Assembly (NCBI GenBank): GCA_964586865.1
Contig: CAZPJM010000280.1
Span: 1 to 6,783 of the forward strand
Direction of reading: 5' to 3'
From: REDI01 sp964586865
GTDB taxonomy: Bacteria; Myxococcota_A; UBA796; GCA-2862545
DNA: 6,783 bases
The number at the start of each line of letters is the position of its first letter. Positions within the stretch are counted from its first letter, which is position 1. The translations under genes and the position numbers were made by a program. The notes below the pieces were generated by a model. The model was not told the DNA's origin, searched no databases, and saw nothing but the letters and a program-made list of their open reading frames with translations. This document shows positions 1 to 5,846 of the stretch, one piece after another.

Positions 1-45
1 GATCGTTTCACGTGACTGGAGTTCAGACGTGTGCTCTTCCGATCT
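1..45. other. Illumina TruSeq index adapter left at the contig end (not genomic)
   Basis: Bases 12-45 match the Illumina multiplexing read-2 adapter, beginning GTGACTGGAGTTCAGACG and ending in CTCTTCCGATCT. Bases 4-11, CGTTTCAC, sit exactly where the index lies; their reverse complement, GTGAAACG, is what I remember as TruSeq index 19. Bases 1-3, GAT, fit the end of the P7 sequence. Genomic DNA therefore starts at base 46. The artefact supplies a false ATG at 29 and a false N-terminal peptide MCSSDL in frame with the first gene. The match is from memory of the adapter, but it is long and in the right order. Confidence 0.97.
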
Positions 46-61
46 AGGGCCTGCCCGCCGC

Positions 62-65
62 GAGG
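62..65 (+). promoter_or_regulatory. Ribosome binding site fixing the GTG start at 71
   Basis: GAGG is followed by the five-base spacer TCCCC and then GTG. The kinase gene has the same spacer before its own GTG (GGAG, TCCCC, GTG at 1397). The likeness supports reading 71 as the true start rather than the adapter ATG at 29. Confidence 0.5.
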
Positions 66-70
66 TCCCC

Positions 71-1294
71 GTGCTGACCCGTCGTGCCGTCCTCTCCCTC
101 CTGGGCACCGCCGCCGCCGCCACCGGGCTGGGGTGCGCCCCGCCGGAGCAGGCCGTCGCCCCCGAGGCCACCCTCACCAAGGGCCCCTTCGTCCAGGTGG
201 TCGATGCCACCACCGTGCGCCTCGTGATCGAGACCCGCGAGGACGTGGAGCTCATCGTGCTCATCACCGGCCCGGACGGCACCGCGGGCCGCACCGCCAC
301 CCGGCGCGTGGACCAGGTGGACTGGGCCTACGGGGTGCCCGAGGGGGACCACCCGGTGGACGAGGCGGGGCAGCACGTGCTGCACGAGATCATCATCGAG
401 GATCTCACCCCTGGGGTCCTCTACGCCTGGCAGGTGGACACCCGCCCGCGCGGGCCCGTCGAGGGCACCTTCCTGGCCCCGCCGGCCGCCGCCCAGGACG
501 TGGCCGTGGGCTGGCTGGCCGACACCATGTTCCCCACCAGCGCCGACGTGGCGGCCCGGCTCCTGGCGCTAGAGCCCGACCTGATCGTCCACGGGGGCGA
601 CCTCCAGTACACGATCAACCCGGTGGACACCTGGAACGGCCTGTTCCACATCCTGGCGCCGCTCCTCGCCCGGGCCCCCCTCCAGGTGACCCTCGGCAAC
701 CACGAGGACGACCTGGAGGGCGAGCGGGCCGGGCTCTTCGAGCGGCTCTTCGTGGGGCAGGGCGGCCGGGACGAGGCCCGCCACCACGACGTGCCCTTCG
801 GTCGCCTGCACCTGGTGATCCTGGACAGCGAGACCGGCGACCTGGACGATCCCGACGGTGCCGAGGCCGCCTTCGCCCGGGCCGCCCTGTCCCGGGCCGA
901 GGACGGCGGCCGCATACCGGTGCTGATCTTCCACCGGCCCACCTGGACCCTCTCCCGCCACTGGCGCCGGGAGACGGCGGTGCGCGACACCGTCCACCAG
1001 CTCGCCCGCGGCTTCTCGGTGCCCCTGGTGCTCTCGGGGCACACCCATGGCTATGAGCGCTTCGAGGTGGACGGCGTGACCTACGTGGTCGACGGGGGTG
1101 GCGGGGCCCTGCTGTACGACCTCGACGAGAACGTCGAGGCGGCCGAGGCCGCCCGGCCCGGCGAGTCCGACCGCCGGCGGGTGGCCGAGCGCAGCTTCGG
1201 CTGCACCCGGATCACCGCCACCGCCGAGGGGCTGACCCTGCTGCGGGTGGCCTCCGATGGTACGACCACCGACGAGATCACGCTACCGACCTGA
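71..1294 (+). CDS. Tat-exported metallophosphoesterase, purple acid phosphatase-like
   Basis: A predicted phosphoesterase of the calcineurin-like superfamily with 407 residues from the GTG at 71. The N-terminus has a twin-arginine motif (TRRAVL, residues 3-8), then a hydrophobic stretch, then Cys22 in a weak lipobox (GLGC), so it is probably Tat-exported and possibly lipid-anchored. Residues ~34-135 resemble the fibronectin-like N-terminal domain of purple acid phosphatases. The catalytic domain follows: D151 (LADTMFP), GGD with D177 and Y180, GNHE 209-212, H288 (FHRP) and GHTH 323-326 followed by GYER. Four metal-ligand blocks are complete. The first block keeps its Asp but lacks the usual DxH or DxG partner. 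The substrate cannot be told; phosphomonoesters or phosphodiesters are possible. An earlier start lost upstream of base 46 cannot be fully excluded. The kinase gene follows after 102 bases on the same strand. Confidence 0.88.
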   Translation: MLTRRAVLSLLGTAAAATGLGCAPPEQAVAPEATLTKGPFVQVVDATTVRLVIETREDVELIVLITGPDGTAGRTATRRVDQVDWAYGVPEGDHPVDEAGQHVLHEIIIEDLTPGVLYAWQVDTRPRGPVEGTFLAPPAAAQDVAVGWLADTMFPTSADVAARLLALEPDLIVHGGDLQYTINPVDTWNGLFHILAPLLARAPLQVTLGNHEDDLEGERAGLFERLFVGQGGRDEARHHDVPFGRLHLVILDSETGDLDDPDGAEAAFARAALSRAEDGGRIPVLIFHRPTWTLSRHWRRETAVRDTVHQLARGFSVPLVLSGHTHGYERFEVDGVTYVVDGGGGALLYDLDENVEAAEAARPGESDRRRVAERSFGCTRITATAEGLTLLRVASDGTTTDEITLPT

Positions 1295-1301
1295 ACATGC
1301 C

Positions 1302-1334
1302 AGGAGGTCGTCGTTGATCCCGCCGGGCGCCTGA
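1302..1334 (+). other. Orphan Shine-Dalgarno with a six-codon mini-ORF
   Basis: AGGAGG at 1302-1307 is a perfect anti-16S match. Six bases later TTG at 1314 opens a frame reading MIPPGA and stopping at 1332-1334. It lies between the phosphoesterase stop and the kinase start, and no longer gene uses this site. It could be a leader peptide for the kinase or chance in GC-rich spacer DNA. I see no codon pattern that would favour real translation. Confidence 0.15.
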
Positions 1335-1349
1335 GGTAGCGACGAGGTC

Positions 1350-1372
1350 GGGAGGGCCGCGCGCGGCCTCCC
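1350..1372 (+). repeat. GC-rich hairpin upstream of the kinase gene
   Basis: The core at 1355-1368, GGCCGCGCGCGGCC, is a perfect 14-base palindrome. Pairing extends to 1350-1353 with 1369-1372 if G1354 is bulged out. No T-run follows, so it is not a convincing intrinsic terminator for the upstream gene. It ends 24 bases before the kinase GTG and could affect the 5' end of that message. The rest of this 102-base gap shows no recognisable promoter. Confidence 0.35.
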
Positions 1373-1387
1373 CGGGCGCTGCCCGCC

Positions 1388-1391
1388 GGAG
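1388..1391 (+). promoter_or_regulatory. Ribosome binding site of the kinase gene
   Basis: GGAG lies five bases before the GTG at 1397, with the spacer TCCCC. The same spacer and start codon occur at the phosphoesterase gene, and this supports both GTG starts. Confidence 0.5.
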
Positions 1392-1396
1392 TCCCC

Positions 1397-3676
1397 GTGA
1401 CGCGTCGAGAAGAGCTCCCGCCCCAGCTCTCGCAGGACCGGGCGACCCTGCAGCGGCTCGGGGTCCAGGACCTGAAGGCGGCCTTCCAGCAGTTCCTGGA
1501 CGAGGGCCACCCGCGCAACGTGGATCGCTTCCTGCTGTGGCTGAAGCGGCGCGGGGTCCTCTCGGTGCGCGACCTGTGCGAGGTCCACACGAGCCGCCCG
1601 GTCACCCTGTCGGGCGCCCCCGCCACCACCGCCGAGGGCCGCCCCCCCACCGTGGGCGCCCAGGTCGAGCGCCGCTACGAGGTCCTGACCGAGCTGGGCC
1701 GCGGCGGCATGGGGGCCGTCTACCTCGCCCGCGACAAGCACCTGCGGCGGCCGGTGGCCCTCAAGGTGCTGCTCGACGACGCCTCGGACTGGGTCGCCCA
1801 CCGCTTCGTGGCCGAGGCCAAGATCACCGCCCAGCTCGACCACCCTAACATCGTCCCCTGCTACGCCCTCGACCACACCCGCGGCGGCCAGCCCGCCCTC
1901 ACCATGAAGGTGGTCCAGGGGCAGAACCTGCACGACCTCATCGGTGAGATCCGCGGCCTCCGCAAGGCCGGGCGCCCCCGCCGCCCCGAGCACAGCCTGG
2001 AGGCGCGCCTCGAGGTGTTCACCCGGGTGTGCGAGGGCATGGCCTACGCCCACGAGCGGCGGGTCCTCCACCGCGATCTCAAGCCCGAGAACCTGATGGT
2101 GGGCCGCCACGGCGCCGTCTACATCATGGACTGGGGGATCGCCAAGGTCCTGGACGGGGCCGGCGATGTCCCCGAGGGCGAGCGCGACGCCGACCCCTAC
2201 CTGCTGGAGCACGCCAAGGCGACCCAGACCCAGGCCGGCACGGTGGTGGGCACCCCCGCCTACATGTCCCCCGAGCAGGCCAACGCCGAGCCCCTCACCC
2301 CCGCCAGCGACCAGTACGCCCTCGGGCTCGTGCTCTTCGAGCTCGTCACCCTGGACCGGGCCATCGAGGGCACCACCCTCATGGAGACCGTGCTGCGCGC
2401 CATGGAGGGCGAGACCCGCAAGCTCGAGCACAGCTTCGGCGATCGCATCCACCCCGACCTGAAGGCCATCATCCGCAAGGCCACCGCGCCCGAGCCCGAG
2501 GCCCGCTACGCCGACGTGACCGCCCTCGCCGAGGATGTGCGGCGCTTCCTGCGCCACGAGGAGACCGAGGCACGCCCCGACAGCCTGCTCCGTCGCGCGC
2601 GACGGTGGGCCAGCGGTCACCCGGGCCTGCTCGGCGGGGCGCTGGTCCTCGCCCTCGTGACCCTGGTGATCCTGCTCGGCACCGGGATCAGCGCCGTCTC
2701 CATCGTCAAGGCCTCGGCCGCGGCCCACGAGGCCTTCGTCACCGCCACCGTCAGCGATGTCGCCCGCCGCTCCCACGACATCGACACCCGCCTGCTCCGG
2801 ACCCAGGCCGTCCTGGACCGGGTGGGCGCCGCCGCCGAGCAGCTCTGGAACCACGGCAGCCCCCAGGAGGGCCCCCTCTGGCACCGGGCCGACTTCGTGG
2901 AGGGGGAGAGCCCGCCCGACTTCCGGGAGCGGCCCTACTACCGCAAGCCCGTCTCCCTCGAGGAGCCCGTCACCCTGGTGCCCGAGACGGTGGACTTCGC
3001 CGCCGTGGAGGCGGAGGTGCGCCGGCTTCACCCCCTCCGCACCATCTTCCGCGACGCCATGATCGCCAGCGAGGACGCCGCCCTCCTCGACGCGCCGGCC
3101 TCGGCCCAGGAGCGGCTCCTCGGTGCCGAGGGGGCGCCGGCCGGGGTGGTCTACGTGGGCCTCGAGAACGGGATCCTCATCAACTTCCCCGGCTACCCCG
3201 ACCTCCCCGAGGGCTACGATCCGCGGGCCCGGCCCTGGTACAAGAACACCGAGCACACCCGCGGCTCGTCGTGGGGGGAGCTGTACAAGGCGGCCTCGGG
3301 CTTCGCGATCCTGCTGCCCTGCAACCGGGCGCTGTACGACCGTGACGGCCGGATGTTCGGCGTGGTCGGTCTCGACATGACCCTCGACAAGGTGGTCGAG
3401 CTGCTGGCCATGGAGGGGGCCCGGGCCGCCCACCTGCTGGACGCCGAGGGACGAATCGTCGTCTCCACCACCCAGGCGGGCCTCACCTCGGAGCGGGGCC
3501 TGCACGGCAACCAGGCCCTCGAGCGCAGCCCGCACCCCGAGCCCACCCTGCGCGAGGCCATCCAGGCGGCCCCGTCGGGCCTGCGCAGCCTGGGGGGCAC
3601 CACCTACGTGTGGAACCGCCTGGGCGCGGTGGAGTGGACCTACGTGGTCGAGCTGGACGAGCCCGGCTGGTTCTGA
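1397..3676 (+). CDS. Transmembrane Ser/Thr protein kinase with C-terminal Cache sensor
   Basis: A Hanks-type (PknB-like) Ser/Thr kinase of 759 residues that should phosphorylate cytoplasmic proteins in response to an external small molecule. Residues ~1-65 form an unassigned helical region. The kinase domain spans ~94-385: glycine loop GRGGMG 101-106, catalytic K123 (ALK), helix-C E140, HRDLKPEN 225-232, DWG 245-247 in place of DFG, and SPE 291-293 in place of APE. All catalytic residues are present. The DWG-to-SPE stretch is about 45 residues, longer than usual, with an acidic insert at ~254-272. A basic linker (LRRARRW) precedes a single transmembrane segment at ~411-434. Residues ~438-759 form the outside part, with the Cache signatures YDPRARPWYK (607-616) and GVVGLDMTL (655-663). 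The chain ends without a second membrane span, so topology is kinase inside, sensor outside. The ligand is unknown. A 144-base gap separates it from the downstream secreted-protein gene. Confidence 0.93.
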   Translation: MTRREELPPQLSQDRATLQRLGVQDLKAAFQQFLDEGHPRNVDRFLLWLKRRGVLSVRDLCEVHTSRPVTLSGAPATTAEGRPPTVGAQVERRYEVLTELGRGGMGAVYLARDKHLRRPVALKVLLDDASDWVAHRFVAEAKITAQLDHPNIVPCYALDHTRGGQPALTMKVVQGQNLHDLIGEIRGLRKAGRPRRPEHSLEARLEVFTRVCEGMAYAHERRVLHRDLKPENLMVGRHGAVYIMDWGIAKVLDGAGDVPEGERDADPYLLEHAKATQTQAGTVVGTPAYMSPEQANAEPLTPASDQYALGLVLFELVTLDRAIEGTTLMETVLRAMEGETRKLEHSFGDRIHPDLKAIIRKATAPEPEARYADVTALAEDVRRFLRHEETEARPDSLLRRARRWASGHPGLLGGALVLALVTLVILLGTGISAVSIVKASAAAHEAFVTATVSDVARRSHDIDTRLLRTQAVLDRVGAAAEQLWNHGSPQEGPLWHRADFVEGESPPDFRERPYYRKPVSLEEPVTLVPETVDFAAVEAEVRRLHPLRTIFRDAMIASEDAALLDAPASAQERLLGAEGAPAGVVYVGLENGILINFPGYPDLPEGYDPRARPWYKNTEHTRGSSWGELYKAASGFAILLPCNRALYDRDGRMFGVVGLDMTLDKVVELLAMEGARAAHLLDAEGRIVVSTTQAGLTSERGLHGNQALERSPHPEPTLREAIQAAPSGLRSLGGTTYVWNRLGAVEWTYVVELDEPGWF

Positions 3677-3707
3677 GGACCTCCCCTGGGGGATACCCCG
3701 ACACCTG

Positions 3708-3790
3708 ACGGGGGACGGGCCTTACTCCGGCATGAAGAAGCACGTCTCCGGCTTGCCGATGGCCCCCGGGTTCGATACCCGTTCCCCGTA
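3708..3790 (+). ncRNA. tRNA-like structured element in the leader of the secreted-protein gene
   Basis: The fold was found by hand pairing. Stem 1: ACGGGGG (3708-3714) pairs with TCCCCGT (3783-3789), seven pairs including one G-T, with an unpaired A at 3790 in the discriminator position. Directly before the 3' strand is a T-arm: GGG, the canonical seven-base loop TTCGATA (3771-3777), then CCC, plus one further C-G pair and a C-T mismatch. The third arm pairs GGGCC (3717-3721) with GGCCC (3761-3765), then CGGC (3728-3731) with GCCG (3755-3758), then AAGC (3738-3741) with GCTT (3751-3754). There is no D-arm, no five-base-pair anticodon stem and no encoded CCA, so it is not a standard tRNA, and it is far too short for tmRNA. 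A small hairpin, GGGG ATA CCCC, precedes it at 3689-3699. It could be a regulatory leader, a tRNA relic, an integration site remnant, or chance pairing in GC-rich DNA. Confidence 0.35.
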
Positions 3791-3791
3791 A
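3732..3791 (+). CDS. Possible 19-codon leader ORF inside the tRNA-like element
   Basis: ATG at 3732 opens a frame reading MKKHVSGLPMAPGFDTRSP and stopping at TAA 3789-3791, which is 29 bases before the next gene's ATG. It runs through the T-arm and the 3' strand of the acceptor-like stem, so translating ribosomes would unfold that RNA. No good Shine-Dalgarno precedes it (CTCCGGC). A leader peptide is possible, but chance is the simpler explanation. Confidence 0.12.
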   Translation: MKKHVSGLPMAPGFDTRSP

Positions 3792-3810
3792 GTACACCGT
3801 GGATCTGCAC

Positions 3811-3817
3811 GGAGGAG
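3811..3817 (+). promoter_or_regulatory. Strong ribosome binding site of the secreted-protein gene
   Basis: GGAGGAG lies just before the ATG at 3821; the GGAGG core is five bases from it. It is the strongest site attached to a real gene here and supports ATG 3821 as the start, which also yields a clean signal peptide. Confidence 0.75.
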
Positions 3818-3820
3818 CCC

Positions 3821-5833
3821 ATGCGTCCCACCCTCGGCGCGGCCCTGCTGGCCGTCAGCGCCCTCGTCCCGACCCTCGCGCACGCCCAGAGCGCCCAGCA
3901 GGCGGTGGGAATCGCCCGGTCCAGCTTCCCCGGCGACAGCCGCTACGAGCACCTCTCGCAGCGGGACCGCATCGTGGGCCTGCGCCGCTATGTCCGGCAC
4001 ACCATTCGGGGCTACCGCCCCGCGGATCTGCAGTGCTTCCCCAACGCCCAGGCGTCCAGCGAGATGTGGGTCGAATTGTGGTCGGACGGCTCCCTCAAGC
4101 ACAAGGCCCACAGCGGGGTCACCTACTACCACGGCACCCCCCACCCGAAGATCCCCGCGGTCGAGGCGGCCCTCGAGGCCGCCGGCGTCCAGGCCGCGCG
4201 CCTCTACTCGCCCAGCTACCTCTGGGACGTCCTCGAGATCCAGGACCTCTCGGTGGTCGAGTCGGACGACCTCGAGTGGCGTTCGGACACCGAGGTGTGG
4301 GTCAAGGGCACCATCACCTCCCGGGTCCTCCGGGGCTGCTGCAAGGTGGCCACCGTCCGCCACGACGTGGTCTTCGAGCTGACCTCGGACGACTGCGGGC
4401 GGACCTTCACCTTTCAGGACGGCCGCACCACCTCCCGAAGCGAGAACTACGCCGAGCTGGACGTCCAGGAGGTGACGGCCGAGGAGGGCAAGGCCCTGGC
4501 GCGCACCTCCATCGGCCGCAAGCTGGCCGAGCAGCAGGCCCAGGAGGAGTGGGAGGCCCTGGTCGAGCTGGATCTGCCCGCCTTCGAGACCCCGGTGGAC
4601 GTGGCCCGGACCGCGCACCGCATCTTCGCCACCGGCACCCGCGAGGAGGCGAAGAGCCTGCTGTACCGACTCACCCCGTCCTGGCAGTTCCTCGACGGCA
4701 GCAAGTACATCCTCCAGGTGGGCCAAGACCGCGACATCCGCGACCTGCTCGATGCGCTCTACGACCCGGAGCGCGGCTATGCGCAGGAGTACTGCGTCGA
4801 GCCCGACTTCGCCGAGGTCTCTGGCAAGCGCATCAAGATCGCCAACAAGCTGCGCAACACCAACACCACCTACGTCCTCGACAAGGACGGGGACCGCTGG
4901 GTGATCCGCGAGGTCAAGGCCTTCTTCTCCGACCCCACCGGCGACCCGTCCACCGACGCGACCCTGGCCGACTGCGACACCGGCATCGCCACCGAGCCCT
5001 TCGAGGCCACGGACGCCGCCTTCGCCATGGACCTCCCCCCCGGCGTCCAGCGCCAGAAGTCGGCCCCCACGCGCTACCCCTTCTTCCCGTACAAGGCCAC
5101 CTCCGGCCCGGTCAGCTACACCGTCCACGTCACCCACTTCGATGCCACCCCCCGGGACGACGAGGCACGGCTGAGCCTGGCGAAGCAGAACGCCGAGTCC
5201 TACCTCAAGTACCAGGTCGACGTCTTCGAGCGAGAGGACACACGCTGGGAGTACGAAGGCATCCCCGGCTGGCAGCTGCGGCTCCGCGCCAAGCCCCGGC
5301 GCGGCGGGGCCGAGTTCCAGGAGGTCCGGCGGATGATTCTGGTCGACAATGCCTTCTACGACATCGCCGTCCGCGCCCCGGTCCTCACGGCCGCGCACGA
5401 GGCGGTGCTCGACACCTTCCGCAGCCTCAAGGACCCGAGCGCCAACCGGCCTGCCCCCCGCGGGCCGCTCGCCGTGGGTGACGGCGTGCTGGTCGAGGTG
5501 TCCCGGCTCGGGGCCAAGCGCGGCGTGGTCCGCGAGATCCGCGACGACGGCGTGCACGTGGTCCTGGTGCCGGGTCTCGGCACCTACCAGGCCCCGGAGG
5601 CGGCCCTGGCCCCCGATCCGGACGGCGCGGTCGAGATCCCCACCTTCGAGGTCGGCGACTTCGTGGTGGTGACCCACGACTGGAACGGGGACGGCTTCCC
5701 CGAGAGCCGCAAGGCCCGCATCGAGGAGGCCATGAAGGACGGCTTCTTCATGGTGCTCTACTACGAGCGGCGCACCAAGCAGGGCATGCCGTCCTCGAAC
5801 CTCAGGCCCGACCCCAACCCGACCATGCGCTGA
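3821..5833 (+). CDS. Secreted multidomain protein of unknown function with tandem SH3/Tudor-like C-terminus
   Basis: A protein of 670 residues that I do not recognise as a named family. A Sec signal peptide covers residues 1-22 (hydrophobic core, cleavage after AHA), so it should be exported. Residues ~40-250 are an unassigned region. Residues ~255-370 end in a strand pattern (YVLDKDGDRWVIREVKAFF) that recalls NTF2-like folds; this is tentative. Residues ~400-537 match the general pattern of PsbP/DUF1795-like domains: FAMDLPPGV at the start, YEGIPGWQLRLR in the middle, then DNAFYDIAVRAP and a closing DTFRSLKD. Residues 551-601 and 610-667 are two diverged repeats, each opening VGDxVxV and closing near a PDP motif, like SH3, Tudor or agenet barrels. 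Six cysteines (72, 173, 174, 192, 325, 385) could form disulphides outside the cytoplasm. No catalytic motif is visible; a binding or envelope-structural role is an inference. Confidence 0.85.
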   Translation: MRPTLGAALLAVSALVPTLAHAQSAQQAVGIARSSFPGDSRYEHLSQRDRIVGLRRYVRHTIRGYRPADLQCFPNAQASSEMWVELWSDGSLKHKAHSGVTYYHGTPHPKIPAVEAALEAAGVQAARLYSPSYLWDVLEIQDLSVVESDDLEWRSDTEVWVKGTITSRVLRGCCKVATVRHDVVFELTSDDCGRTFTFQDGRTTSRSENYAELDVQEVTAEEGKALARTSIGRKLAEQQAQEEWEALVELDLPAFETPVDVARTAHRIFATGTREEAKSLLYRLTPSWQFLDGSKYILQVGQDRDIRDLLDALYDPERGYAQEYCVEPDFAEVSGKRIKIANKLRNTNTTYVLDKDGDRWVIREVKAFFSDPTGDPSTDATLADCDTGIATEPFEATDAAFAMDLPPGVQRQKSAPTRYPFFPYKATSGPVSYTVHVTHFDATPRDDEARLSLAKQNAESYLKYQVDVFEREDTRWEYEGIPGWQLRLRAKPRRGGAEFQEVRRMILVDNAFYDIAVRAPVLTAAHEAVLDTFRSLKDPSANRPAPRGPLAVGDGVLVEVSRLGAKRGVVREIRDDGVHVVLVPGLGTYQAPEAALAPDPDGAVEIPTFEVGDFVVVTHDWNGDGFPESRKARIEEAMKDGFFMVLYYERRTKQGMPSSNLRPDPNPTMR

Positions 5834-5834
5834 C

Positions 5835-5846
5835 GGGCCCGGGCCC
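5835..5846. terminator. Perfect 12-bp GC palindrome between convergent genes
   Basis: GGGCCCGGGCCC fills nearly all of the 13-base gap between the secreted-protein stop (5831-5833) and the hisD stop (5847-5849, minus strand). Its position suggests a shared terminator, but no T-run flanks it on either strand and a full-length pairing leaves little room for a loop, so the assignment is weak. Confidence 0.25.

Noticed and set aside
29..70. ATG at 29 as the start of the phosphoesterase
   Set aside because: The ATG and the following codons MCSSDL are encoded by the adapter; GTG at 71 has an RBS and begins a normal Tat signal.
1283..3535. A 750-codon open frame on the minus strand opposite the kinase
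   Set aside because: Its product is low-complexity (rich in G, A, V, L, H) with no recognisable domain, while the opposite strand encodes a complete kinase. Long antisense frames are expected in GC-rich genes.
3681..3699. Intrinsic terminator after the kinase gene
   Set aside because: GGGG ATA CCCC can pair, but the stem is only four base pairs and no T-run follows.
3708..3790. An ordinary tRNA or a tmRNA gene
   Set aside because: I could not fit a D-arm or an anticodon stem with a seven-base loop, and there is no encoded CCA. tmRNA would be several hundred bases and begin with a different conserved 5' sequence.
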